A stretch of DNA of 64,000 nt from Lysinibacillus sp. OF-1 (GTDB lineage Bacteria > Bacillota > Bacilli > Bacillales_A > Planococcaceae). Below the pieces are notes generated by a model. It did no database searches. It was not told where the DNA came from and saw only the letters and a list, made by a program, of their open reading frames with translations. Within the stretch, counting starts at the first letter, position 1. Each line of letters opens with the position of its first letter. The translations under genes and the position numbers were made by a program. The stretch covers positions 2,728,001 through 2,792,000 of the forward strand of contig NZ_CP102798.1 of NCBI RefSeq assembly GCF_028356935.1, written 5' to 3'. Shown in pieces: positions 43,679 through 52,819 of the stretch.

Positions 43679-44452
43679 ATGTTACTCATTGATAAGTATG
43701 CGTATCTTAATAAGCTAGCGTCCGTTCATCCGCTAGAAAAAATGATATTTTCAATTGGTCTACTTCTCGTAACGCTCATCATGAGAGATGAACGACTTTC
43801 ACTCATTACATTTTTTGTAATGAGTGCTTTTATCATTTTAGGTGCAAAAATTCCGCTTACCTACTATGTTAAGTTATTATTGCTACCTGGATTTTTCTTA
43901 CTAACAAGTCTTGTATCCATCTTGCTGTCAATCACACCAGCAACTCATGTATTACCTGCCCATCTGTGGTCTTTTACGTGGATGAATTGGACAATTTTCA
44001 TCGGAAAAGCAAGTGCCCTGTCCGCCCAACAATTGTTCTTTATTGTCCTTGGCAGTAGTAGTTGTTTATACTTTTTAATTTTGACCACATCCGTACAAGG
44101 GATTTGCTATGTGCTCCGACAATGGCGACTGCCCTCTTTATTGGTTGAGCTTATTGAACTAACCTATCGTTTTATTTTTATATTTTTAGAAAGCATGTAC
44201 AGAATACATCTTGCCCAGCAAGCGCGTCTTGGCTACCATTCTCCAATGCAATGGCTACGCTCCGTATCCATGCTTATTGTGGCGCTATTTGCTGAAATGT
44301 TTCAGCGTAGTCGTGAGCTTAATAATGCCATGCAGTCACGGGGTGGCGAAGCCGTCTACTGGCAAGAGATGGGCTCCTATAGCAAGAAAAATTGGCTAGG
44401 CATAGCGACACTATTCCTATTCCTCATTGTATATGGAGGGTACTTCTCATGA
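43679..44452 (+). CDS. cbiQ: Cobalt ECF transporter T component CbiQ
   Basis: A 257-residue membrane protein with about six helices; the cytoplasmic coupling motif with a conserved Ala-Arg-Gly appears as SRELNNAMQSRGGEA near residue 215. It links the CbiM/CbiN pair to the ATPase. Its stop overlaps the cbiO start. Confidence 0.92.
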   Translation: MLLIDKYAYLNKLASVHPLEKMIFSIGLLLVTLIMRDERLSLITFFVMSAFIILGAKIPLTYYVKLLLLPGFFLLTSLVSILLSITPATHVLPAHLWSFTWMNWTIFIGKASALSAQQLFFIVLGSSSCLYFLILTTSVQGICYVLRQWRLPSLLVELIELTYRFIFIFLESMYRIHLAQQARLGYHSPMQWLRSVSMLIVALFAEMFQRSRELNNAMQSRGGEAVYWQEMGSYSKKNWLGIATLFLFLIVYGGYFS

Positions 44453-45285
44453 CAGCATTCTATTTTGAACTAAACCGCTTGTCCTATGCCTATGCAGATG
44501 GTACGAAGGCATTGTCAGACATTACTTTACACATTCCAAAAGGAAAAAAAATTGCCATCCTTGGTCATAATGGCGCTGGAAAATCAACATTGTTTCAGCA
44601 TCTTAATGGTATTTTACAACCGTCAGCTGGGACGATTGTTTTTGATGGCAACGAGCTTCAATATAGTCGAAAAGCTTTAAAGGCACTTCGCCAGCAAGTT
44701 GGCATTGTTTTTCAAGATGCGGATCATCAACTTTTTTCAGGTACTGTCAAGCAAGATATCGCATTTGGACCACTAAATCTTGGCTGGTCTACCGAAAAAA
44801 TCGAAGAAAAAATAGCATGGGCTGTTGCGCAAACGGAAATAGGCGATTTACTCGAAAAACCTATTCACTTTCTAAGCGTAGGTCAGAAAAAGCGTGTGGC
44901 GATGGCAGGTGTTTTAGCGATGGAGCCCTCTGTCCTCTTATTAGATGAGCCAACAGCAGGCCTTGACAATTATTATGCTACCCAAGTTCTACAGTACCTA
45001 GGTAAATTAGAAGACGGCGAAAGAACCATTTTACTTGCTACCCATGACATTCCCCTTGCTTATGAATGGGCGGATCAAATCATTGTCATGGAGGCAGGGA
45101 ATATCATTTATAACGGAGACCCGATCGAGTTGTTTTATGAAGAAGAATTGCTGCAACGTGCACATCTCGAACGTCCATGGGTTTTTGATATGTTCATGAC
45201 ATTACAAAAAAAGAAGCTATTGCAGGAAAACATTACACCCCCCCGCTCCAAGTATGAATTACAACAATTAATAGAACAATTGTAG
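44449..45285 (+). CDS. cbiO: Cobalt ECF transporter ATPase CbiO
   Basis: A 278-residue ABC ATPase with Walker A GHNGAGKST, Q-loop FQDADHQLF, signature LSVGQKKRVAMAG, Walker B VLLLDEPTAGLD and the switch His in ATHDI. The serine of the usual LSGGQ is followed by Val rather than Gly, a small variation. ATG 44449 behind GGAGGG overlaps the cbiQ stop by 4 bases. It is the last gene of the cobalt-uptake operon. Confidence 0.95.
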   Translation: MTAFYFELNRLSYAYADGTKALSDITLHIPKGKKIAILGHNGAGKSTLFQHLNGILQPSAGTIVFDGNELQYSRKALKALRQQVGIVFQDADHQLFSGTVKQDIAFGPLNLGWSTEKIEEKIAWAVAQTEIGDLLEKPIHFLSVGQKKRVAMAGVLAMEPSVLLLDEPTAGLDNYYATQVLQYLGKLEDGERTILLATHDIPLAYEWADQIIVMEAGNIIYNGDPIELFYEEELLQRAHLERPWVFDMFMTLQKKKLLQENITPPRSKYELQQLIEQL

Positions 45286-45287
45286 AC

Positions 45288-45335
45288 AAAAGTCATCGAG
45301 AAATTCTCTCTCGATGGCTTTATCATTTTTTATTT
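45288..45335 (+). terminator. Terminator of cbiMNQO
   Basis: AAAGTCATCGAGA pairs with TCTCTCGATGGCTTT around a short loop (about 45289-45320), and TTTTTTATTTT follows. Confidence 0.8.
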
Positions 45336-45640
45336 TCTTTCATATTCAAAAATTAGTAAACTACTACGAAATCAAAAGATTCGATTTATGTTAGCGATAC
45401 GTCAAATTCGTTGCGATGTCTTTGATGGTTTGGCATGCCAAAAACATATTGGATAAACGTAAAAGAACGAAGCGTGCAATACTTGGAAGTCCATCAGCTG
45501 AATAGAGGCTTTCTACTAATTAGTTGTAAAACAAAAAACTTTAGACAATTCGAAGGAAAAAATAGTGAAAAATTTTCCTCCTTTACGAAACTTTTCTAAT
45601 CTTTATCCGTATTAATAGAGTCGAGACTTAATTTATAACA
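45336..45640. other. Intergenic region before the protease gene
   Basis: About 300 bases, AT-rich, presumably holding the protease promoter. A 55-codon open stretch starting at ATGCCAAAAACA (about 45434) has no ribosome-binding site and no recognisable product. I support no gene here. Confidence 0.5.
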
Positions 45641-45657
45641 CCAAGGAGAGATAACAA

Positions 45658-48600
45658 TTGAAAAGTTTGTTTAAAAAATCAGTCGCTATTGTAGCATCCG
45701 CTACACTAATGGTTCCAGCTGCTTCTGCCTTTGCTGAAGTACCTCAGCATAAAGCCAAGAATGTACTGGCAAGTAGTATGAAACAAACAGAGCAGAATGA
45801 AGAAAAATGGATGAGTAAGGATAAAATTGTTATCAAGCATTCAGGACTTGATAAAAATGTACATAAAAACATTGGCTCCAAAGTCATCCGCTCCATTCCT
45901 TCATTAGGCTATGATGTGGTACAACTGAATAAAGGCGTATCAATAGAAAAAGCAGTTGCTTACTATCTAAAGCAAGATGGCATTACAAGTGTATCTCCTA
46001 GCTATGTGTATCGCTCTTTTCAAACAGAAGTCGATCCAAAGAAACAAGAGATGTATCATTTAAACCTACTGCAAATGGATAAGGCACTAGAATTAGCGGG
46101 TGAGCATGATGTGACAGTCGCTGTCATTGATTCTGGTGTAGATTTTAAACACCCCGATCTAAAATCTCAAGTACTCCCACCCTATAATGCAGCAGCACCA
46201 GCGAATACTACTTATCCAGGTGATCACGGAACACATGTAGCTGGTATTATCGCCGCAGCTAAAGATAATGGCATAGGCGGACACGGTGTGAATCCGAAAG
46301 CGAAGCTACTACCCATTGACGTATTTAATGGCAAAGAAGGTGCAAATGATTTCATTATTGCACAAGGCATTTTGTATGCTATTGAACAGGGTGTTGACGT
46401 CATTAATATGAGTCTAGGAGGCTACGGGGAATCTCCACTGATGAAAGAAGCCGTTCAGAAAGCCGTTGACAGTGGTATTACAATTGTGGCAGCCGCGGGC
46501 AATGAATCAACAGATGAATACTCCTTCCCTGCTTCTTATGAGGGTGTTATTAGTGTAGGTTCAACGAATGAGCGCAACAAACTATCAAGCTATTCAAATT
46601 ACGGACCGTCCGTTGATGTTGTTGCACCAGGTGAAGAAATTTATAGTACCGTTCATGATGACAAAAAAGGATCATCCTTCGTCAAATTCAGTGGTACATC
46701 CATGGCATCACCTGTAGTGGCAGGCGTCGCCTCTCTTCTTAAATCAAAATATCCACATTTAAAGCCGCATGAAATAGAGGCAATTTTGGAAATGACGGCA
46801 CAAGATTTAGGAGCGAAAGGCTATGATCTTACCTACGGTCATGGACTAATCGATCCAGTCAAAGCATTGCAATTCGATTTAAATAAACTACCTAAACACT
46901 ATTCAGAGTCGAAAGAAGAACGCATACAAAACGCTAAAGTTCTTGCTAAAAATACGTTAAATATCGAACACGGCGCTTTCGAGCAGCAAGATGAAAAGAA
47001 ATGGTATAAAGTCGATTTAGACGAAAATGAATATGCTCAGCTAACATTAAAAGGTGCAAACAAATATGATTATGCCTTTGATTTATATTTCTACCCAAAT
47101 AATCATAAGGGTGAAGTAGAGCCGATTCATGTCAATGATGTTCGCGTAGGAAAAAAAGAAGGTTATTTATTTAAAGCAGATCAAAAAGGGACGCTTTTAA
47201 TTGCTGTCAAAGATCATAATGGTAGCTATAGCTTAAAAGGCAAATCTACTTACACGTTTACAGCACAAACGACGAAGAGCTTGCCAATTGATACATTAGA
47301 TAAATCTACTATGGCGCCGATAAATAAGTTCCCTTATAGTACGGCAGGCAAAAACTATACCCTTCTGTCAAAAGATCAACAACGAGATCAAGATTATTTC
47401 ACATTCTCTGTAAAAGAACCAACGACATTACAATTCGACCTGTCGGGTATTCCAGGTGTCACAGCCTCTATGGAGCTTTATCTTAAGGATGACTTTCAGC
47501 CGATACCACCAGAAGAAGCTGAGCAAGCTAAAATTGATGACAGCGAGGAAGAACAAGCCTATCCTATGCAAACAGCAAATGGTACAGCGAAAGGTGAAGC
47601 AGTTAGCATGATTATCGATGCTGTACCGGATCAGGAATATGTTTTAAGTGTCTCTAATGACAGTAATAGTGAGTTTTCTATGGAAATGTTCTTTAGTGGT
47701 GGTATTGAAAAAGAAGAAACGGTTAGTGAATCGATGATTCCTTACACATTAAAAGGTGAAGTGGTTACCCTTCCACCAGACGAAGATGGGCTACCGCTAA
47801 ATGAAGCCATGTTAGAAGAAGGAATGCCAGAGGGACAATTACCGATTACACCAAGTAAAACTAAAAAACGCAATGAAATTGACAGCCTAATGGGTATGCT
47901 AATGAATCCAACGGCGTCAGGGAATATAGAAAATGTTGAGCCGATTATAAAACAGGCTATACGTTTTGAAATTGGTGAAAATAAGAAAGCTTATTTCCAA
48001 ACAGACTATGATGAGGATTATTTCTTATTTAAAACGAAGGAAGATGCCCTTTATAGTTTCAGCTTTATCAAAGGGATGAACCAAAAGCCTGCTGGTACCG
48101 TATTTGAATATGATGAGGAAGCAAAGGAATTAATCCCTGTTTCTTCCTTAACAAATGACCTTGGATTACTAGCACTACTGCTTGGTTCGACTGGAAATGA
48201 AAATGATGCAAAGGTCATCCCATTGAAAAAGGATAAAACCTATGTGGTCGCTGTTGTCAATGCTGGAGAACGATCTGCTGAACCTTATACGTTGAAAACA
48301 AAAAAAATCGGTGATATTCCAGCAGATTACAATCCAGACAATCATGAGGAAGCAAAAGCGCTGAAAGTTCAGCCAGGTACGACTTATAAAGACCATCTTA
48401 TTTATCAAGATGATGTAGATTATTACTACTATAAGCAAGAAGGCAATGATGAAGTGATGAGTCTGCTTCTTTCTTCTACCCCATTTACAAATGAACAATT
48501 AGCTCAACTACCAAAAGAGCTTCAAAAAGAGTTAAAATTTGCTGGCTCTATTATAGAAGATACGAACGGCAATAAGAAAATTGATCCGAAAGAAATGGAA

Positions 48601-49158
48601 ACAGAAATTCCATTTGGACTAAGCGATAATATTCTTGAATTATTACTTGGAATGGGTGGAACAACAGATGTAAATACATCCTTCAAAGCCAAAAAAGACC
48701 GCGGTTATTTTATCCTTGTCAACAGCATGGGTCTTGGTCAAGTGTCTGTACAACCGTATACTTTAACGATGTTCAACCATCAGCAAGCAGATGAAGATGC
48801 AGATTCTGAATTAGTGAATGGTGTACCAACAAAACCATCTGCCCTGACAAAAAAAGATGATAAATGGGTTGCAACTCAATATTTAAATGCAGGTATTCCT
48901 TTCGGTGATAAGGACTATTTTGAGTTTAATAATGTCCAAAAACGCGATGTCGTTTTTTCACTTCAAACGGAAAAAGCATTAGATGGTGTGATCCGAGTGA
49001 TTGATGCGAACGGAAAAACCGTTAAAACCTTCGATCTTTACGGAGCTGGCGATACTGAAGTTGGTACAGTTGAACTACAAGCTGGTAAATACTATATTGA
49101 AGTCAGTGAGTATTATGGCAAAGCAAGCACACAACCATATACACTTGAAATTAAATAA
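45658..49158 (+). CDS. Large secreted subtilisin-like serine protease (S8) with C-terminal repeat region
   Basis: A 1166-residue secreted protein that starts with TTG behind AAGGAGAG. Residues 1-26 are a signal peptide ending ASAFA. A propeptide follows (about 30-120), then the S8 catalytic domain with Asp158 (VAVIDSGVD), His190 (GDHGTHVAG), the AAAGNES oxyanion Asn and Ser348 (FSGTSMASP). After about residue 415 comes some 750 residues of beta-rich sequence with at least four modules resembling bacterial pre-peptidase C-terminal domains (repeated 'DYFxF/Y' and 'xxYxLxxK' patterns; near 430-535, 560-690, 800-900 and 1075-1166). It has no LPXTG or S-layer-homology motif, so it is likely released. 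Extracellular proteolysis is certain by family; the target is not. Confidence 0.93.
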   Translation: MKSLFKKSVAIVASATLMVPAASAFAEVPQHKAKNVLASSMKQTEQNEEKWMSKDKIVIKHSGLDKNVHKNIGSKVIRSIPSLGYDVVQLNKGVSIEKAVAYYLKQDGITSVSPSYVYRSFQTEVDPKKQEMYHLNLLQMDKALELAGEHDVTVAVIDSGVDFKHPDLKSQVLPPYNAAAPANTTYPGDHGTHVAGIIAAAKDNGIGGHGVNPKAKLLPIDVFNGKEGANDFIIAQGILYAIEQGVDVINMSLGGYGESPLMKEAVQKAVDSGITIVAAAGNESTDEYSFPASYEGVISVGSTNERNKLSSYSNYGPSVDVVAPGEEIYSTVHDDKKGSSFVKFSGTSMASPVVAGVASLLKSKYPHLKPHEIEAILEMTAQDLGAKGYDLTYGHGLIDPVKALQFDLNKLPKHYSESKEERIQNAKVLAKNTLNIEHGAFEQQDEKKWYKVDLDENEYAQLTLKGANKYDYAFDLYFYPNNHKGEVEPIHVNDVRVGKKEGYLFKADQKGTLLIAVKDHNGSYSLKGKSTYTFTAQTTKSLPIDTLDKSTMAPINKFPYSTAGKNYTLLSKDQQRDQDYFTFSVKEPTTLQFDLSGIPGVTASMELYLKDDFQPIPPEEAEQAKIDDSEEEQAYPMQTANGTAKGEAVSMIIDAVPDQEYVLSVSNDSNSEFSMEMFFSGGIEKEETVSESMIPYTLKGEVVTLPPDEDGLPLNEAMLEEGMPEGQLPITPSKTKKRNEIDSLMGMLMNPTASGNIENVEPIIKQAIRFEIGENKKAYFQTDYDEDYFLFKTKEDALYSFSFIKGMNQKPAGTVFEYDEEAKELIPVSSLTNDLGLLALLLGSTGNENDAKVIPLKKDKTYVVAVVNAGERSAEPYTLKTKKIGDIPADYNPDNHEEAKALKVQPGTTYKDHLIYQDDVDYYYYKQEGNDEVMSLLLSSTPFTNEQLAQLPKELQKELKFAGSIIEDTNGNKKIDPKEMETEIPFGLSDNILELLLGMGGTTDVNTSFKAKKDRGYFILVNSMGLGQVSVQPYTLTMFNHQQADEDADSELVNGVPTKPSALTKKDDKWVATQYLNAGIPFGDKDYFEFNNVQKRDVVFSLQTEKALDGVIRVIDANGKTVKTFDLYGAGDTEVGTVELQAGKYYIEVSEYYGKASTQPYTLEIK

Positions 49159-49170
49159 GTAACATCAAGC

Positions 49171-49208
49171 AACATCCCCTAGATACTATTTGCTATCTAG
49201 GGGATGTT
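49171..49208 (+). terminator. Terminator of the protease gene
   Basis: A 15-bp perfect stem AACATCCCCTAGATA/TATCTAGGGGATGTT (49171-49185 with 49194-49208) right after the protease stop. Confidence 0.88.
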
Positions 49209-49212
49209 TTGA

Positions 49213-49247
49213 TAAAAAAAAGCATCTTCATCCGAAGACGAGATGCT
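49213..49247 (-). terminator. Terminator of the GNAT gene
   Basis: AGCATCT/AGATGCT (49221-49227 with 49241-49247) with an eight-T run on the minus strand, after the acetyltransferase stop at 49260. Confidence 0.8.
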
Positions 49248-49259
49248 GGCAAGTTCCAC

Positions 49260-49700
49260 CTACATAAAATATTTCACATAATTACAATATTCATCTTGCT
49301 TCATATGAAGCTTTTCATAGAGTTTACGTGCATTTACATTATCAGCCGCCGTTTGCAGTGTGACATAGCGAGCACCTTGCTGCTCACAATATCGAAAAAC
49401 CTTTTCCATCAATGCCTTGCCCACCCCTAGGCCTCTAGCATCTTCTGTTACATAAATATCATTTAAAATATAGGCACATTGTAAAGCGATGGATGAAAAT
49501 GTTGGATACAATTGTGTAAATCCAATCATCTTGCCATCTACCAATGCTACAAAAATGACAGACTCTTTTAAAGCCAATCGTAATTGTAAAAATGCCTTGG
49601 CGCTGCTTATATCTGGCTCGATCCCATAAAATTGACGATATTCATCAAACAGTTTCGATAAATCCTCTAGTTCATGCATTGTCGCTTGTTGTATTTCCAT
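49260..49700 (-). CDS. GNAT family N-acetyltransferase
   Basis: A 146-residue acetyltransferase with the acetyl-CoA pyrophosphate loop EDARGLGVGKALMEK near residue 88 and the closing ADNVNARKLYEKLHM. The substrate is unknown. The frame is open 41 codons further upstream, but ATG 49700 follows AGGGGAGAC and gives the usual family length. The gene lies behind a glycosyltransferase gene on the same strand. Confidence 0.85.
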   Translation of the reverse strand: MEIQQATMHELEDLSKLFDEYRQFYGIEPDISSAKAFLQLRLALKESVIFVALVDGKMIGFTQLYPTFSSIALQCAYILNDIYVTEDARGLGVGKALMEKVFRYCEQQGARYVTLQTAADNVNARKLYEKLHMKQDEYCNYVKYFM

Positions 49701-49815
49701 TCCTGTCTCCCCTTGTGTCTTCCCATGATTGTCTAACATGATGAATCTAGTTTTTATTATATAGGAAATAATGGTATAAAGAAAAGAATAGTCTTCAAAA
49801 TCGAGAGAGGATTGT

Positions 49816-50904
49816 TTATTCATTTAAATATTCAGCAACCCTTTTCACAATATGGCACCAATTTAATTCCTTTCTAGCAAATGCTTGAAGCTGTACACAA
49901 GTATCGGCCAGCAATGATTCCTGTGTGGCAACTTGCTGCAATGTCCGACCAATCCCCTCCCAATCATGTGTCGGATGAATTGTACCGAAGCGTTGTTGCA
50001 TTGTAATATCAGCAGCCCCATCAACATCAGTAGTCACGATATAGCAGCCATTTTTAGCAGCCTCTGCAAAAACATGGGCATAGCATTCTACTACAGATGT
50101 TAAACAAAAAATTTTAGCCTTACGGTACTCTTCTTCTAATTGCACCTTATCATAAATAGGCCCTACCATCGTTACTTGAGCGGCAGTTGGATGGCCATCT
50201 AGCAACTGCCTTAGCTCCTCTTGATAGGAGGCAGACATCGGTCCTACTAAACGAAGCTCCCAGTCTGGAAGCTGGGCAGCTAGAAAGGCTTTGACTGTCA
50301 AAATCGTTTGCTTCTCTGGTGCATCTAAGCGCCCCACTGCTAAAATTCTATTTTCCTTGTCATGAAAGGACACAGGTGCTGTGGGAAAATGCTCATAAAA
50401 GCCATTGGGGATATGTTTAATCGCTAATTGCGAATACACTTGAATAGCGGTTTGAATGGACACACATTCGGAGGATAGCAGATCACATAATTGCAGTAGC
50501 TCTAAAAAGTATGGATAGGATTTTAATCGATGTAACCAAAATCGATTTACATCTAACTTCATATAAATTTTTCCTTGCGGATTATAATGCTTATAGGTTT
50601 TCAGAATGGCTAAATAAGATGGATACGGCCCTATGGCAAAGGCAATGTCAATGTCCTTGGCATGCTTGGCTAAATAAGCATTCATATTCGCCACATAATC
50701 CTTCTCAAATGGTATGGACTCAAATTTTACAGTTGGAAAGGCCTGTTGAAGAAGGGCTTCATTCATCTCTGTTGTCACAATACTTACTTCATAGCCTAAT
50801 TCCTCCCCTAGCAAAATAGGCACGAGACACAAATCTTTGAAAATATGTGCATCAGACAGTTTATAAGATTCCACGCTACAAATAAATGCGATCCTTTTTG
50901 ACAT
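49816..50904 (-). CDS. Glycosyltransferase family 4 protein
   Basis: A 362-residue GT-B glycosyltransferase. The N-terminal domain starts RIAFICSVESYKLSD; the C-terminal domain has AVGRLDAPEKQTILTVKAF, LRLVGPMSASY and a final ECYAHVFAEAAKNG that supplies the nucleotide-sugar-binding Glu. Donor and acceptor are unknown. It diverges from a GT2/CapE-like/RmlD-like operon, suggesting a shared surface-glycan role. Confidence 0.85.
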   Translation of the reverse strand: MSKRIAFICSVESYKLSDAHIFKDLCLVPILLGEELGYEVSIVTTEMNEALLQQAFPTVKFESIPFEKDYVANMNAYLAKHAKDIDIAFAIGPYPSYLAILKTYKHYNPQGKIYMKLDVNRFWLHRLKSYPYFLELLQLCDLLSSECVSIQTAIQVYSQLAIKHIPNGFYEHFPTAPVSFHDKENRILAVGRLDAPEKQTILTVKAFLAAQLPDWELRLVGPMSASYQEELRQLLDGHPTAAQVTMVGPIYDKVQLEEEYRKAKIFCLTSVVECYAHVFAEAAKNGCYIVTTDVDGAADITMQQRFGTIHPTHDWEGIGRTLQQVATQESLLADTCVQLQAFARKELNWCHIVKRVAEYLNE

Positions 50905-51160
50905 TGTATCCCTCTTTCTAAAAAAGCGCTCTAGCTAGTTTATGACCCTTCCTGCTAAACGTGCATACCTTAGTAAATTTTTGCCCCTATCCTGCTTGTT
51001 CTCTAGTAAACAGAAATCGTATACAGAAAAGCGTCTCTCTTAAAAACTTCCTAAAACAAGCAATTGCCTACAATAGCTCTATGTCCACGCATATTGTATT
51101 AAAGAATCTGCTCAGTCACATAGAAGAACTCTACTACTAGATAAAGAATGGAGGGATAAA

Positions 51161-51760
51161 ATGAAGATAAGTTTTTTATCACCTGCGTTTAATAGCGAAG
51201 AATGGATCTTAACAATGCTTGACAGTATTCCTAAAGAATATGCCTATGAAATTATCATTGTGGATGATGGTTCTACTGACAATACATTAGCCATTTTACA
51301 GGACTACCAAAAAAACTGTGCAGCTTTAAAAATCATCGTGCATCCAACGAACCTTGGGGCTAGTGTTGCTTATAATCGCTGCATTGCAGAGGCGACAGGA
51401 GACTATATAGCCATCATCGATAGCGATGACCACTACTTGCCAGCTATTCGCAATGTATTAGCACAAGTGGATGGCACATTTGATGTTTACTATTACAACA
51501 TGATCATTAAAAATGGCTTCGCCTTTATTAAAGATGAATCGAATCGCTATTCCTTACCCGGACAATTTAAAATCATTCGAAGAAGTTTAATTGGGGATGC
51601 AAAATTTACAATACGCAAAGATATAGCAGGAGATTGGGATTTTAATTGTGCCCTCATGGATAAAAATCCGACAAGTAAATATACAAACGAATTTGCTTAC
51701 TGGTACAACTATCCTAGAGAAAACTCAGAATGTGATCTACACCAAAGAGGATTGAAATAA
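51161..51760 (+). CDS. Glycosyltransferase family 2 protein
   Basis: A 199-residue GT-A protein with SFLSPAFNSEEWI, the IIIVDDGSTDNT loop and the metal-binding AIIDSDDHY. It is shorter than many GT2 enzymes and ends without a membrane anchor. ATG 51161 follows ATGGAGGG. It is the first gene of an operon with a nucleotide-sugar dehydratase and a reductase, so it may transfer the sugar those two make (inference). Confidence 0.85.
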   Translation: MKISFLSPAFNSEEWILTMLDSIPKEYAYEIIIVDDGSTDNTLAILQDYQKNCAALKIIVHPTNLGASVAYNRCIAEATGDYIAIIDSDDHYLPAIRNVLAQVDGTFDVYYYNMIIKNGFAFIKDESNRYSLPGQFKIIRRSLIGDAKFTIRKDIAGDWDFNCALMDKNPTSKYTNEFAYWYNYPRENSECDLHQRGLK

Positions 51761-51778
51761 AAGCATGCAGGAGGTGTA

Positions 51779-52819
51779 ATGAACCATACAATGTTTACAA
51801 ATAAAATATTACTGATTACGGGAGGCACTGGCTCTTTTGGTAACGCTGTACTAAAGCGCTTCCTCAATACGGATATTAAGGAAATTCGTATTTTTTCAAG
51901 GGATGAAAAAAAGCAAGATGATATGCGCAAGCTCTATCAGCATAGTAAAATCAAATTTTATATCGGAGATGTCCGTGATATTCAAAGCATCCATACTGCT
52001 ATGTATAATGTGGACTATGTGTTCCATGCCGCTGCTCTTAAGCAAGTTCCCTCCTGCGAATTTTTCCCTTTAGAAGCTGTGAAAACTAATATTTTAGGAA
52101 CCGATCATGTCCTAACAGCTGCCATTCAGGCTGGTGTCAAGAAAATGATCTGCCTCTCTACAGATAAAGCAGCCTACCCTGTCAATGCCATGGGAATATC
52201 CAAAGCGATGATGGAAAAAACGTTTATCGCTAAATCCCGAATGGTTGATCCTCATCATACGCTCATTTGTGGCACTAGATATGGCAATGTTATGGCTTCA
52301 CGGGGCTCTGTCATTCCCTTATTTATTGAACAAATAAAAGCTGGAAAGCCGTTAACGATTACAGATCCAAACATGACACGTTTTATGATGACTCTTGATG
52401 AGGCCGTTGAATTAGTATTGTACGCTTTCTCACATGCACAAAATGGAGATATTATGGTACAAAAATCTCCCGCAGCAACAATAGCCAATTTAGCTCAAGC
52501 ATTACTTGAGATTTTTCAGGCAAACAATGCCATCCAAATTATTGGGACACGGCATGGGGAAAAAATGTATGAGGTATTATGTACAAAAGAAGAATCGGCA
52601 AAAGCCGTTGATATGGGCAATTTTTATCGAATCCCTGCAGATAATCGGGATTTAAATTATGGAAAATACCTCGATGAGGGCTCTCCTAAAATTACATTAA
52701 CCGATGAATATAACTCCAACAATACACAACAATTAAGTGTGGCTGACATCAAAGAAAAATTATTAACATTACCGCTTATTCAAGAAGAGCTTCTTTATTG
52801 GACTGGAGGAACGCCATGA
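51779..52819 (+). CDS. CapE/FlaA1-like UDP-sugar 4,6-dehydratase
   Basis: A 346-residue extended SDR with LITGGTGSFGNAVL at the N-terminus and ALKQVPSCEFFPLEA. The active-site stretch STDKAAYPVNAMGISKAMME has Met where most SDRs have the catalytic Tyr, exactly as in CapE/WbjB-type UDP-GlcNAc 4,6-dehydratases/5-epimerases. A C-terminal segment with DEYNSNNTQQLS also recalls that family. The product would feed a deoxy-amino-sugar pathway. It overlaps the following reductase gene by 4 bases. Confidence 0.87.
   Translation: MNHTMFTNKILLITGGTGSFGNAVLKRFLNTDIKEIRIFSRDEKKQDDMRKLYQHSKIKFYIGDVRDIQSIHTAMYNVDYVFHAAALKQVPSCEFFPLEAVKTNILGTDHVLTAAIQAGVKKMICLSTDKAAYPVNAMGISKAMMEKTFIAKSRMVDPHHTLICGTRYGNVMASRGSVIPLFIEQIKAGKPLTITDPNMTRFMMTLDEAVELVLYAFSHAQNGDIMVQKSPAATIANLAQALLEIFQANNAIQIIGTRHGEKMYEVLCTKEESAKAVDMGNFYRIPADNRDLNYGKYLDEGSPKITLTDEYNSNNTQQLSVADIKEKLLTLPLIQEELLYWTGGTP

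Noticed and set aside
45434-45601. 55-codon frame before the protease gene
   Set aside because: No ribosome-binding site and no recognisable product.
50905-51160. Sporulation sigma-factor promoters (CATACCTTA-type -10) before the GT2 gene
   Set aside because: Only a partial -10-like match is visible and the -35 spacing is not convincing.
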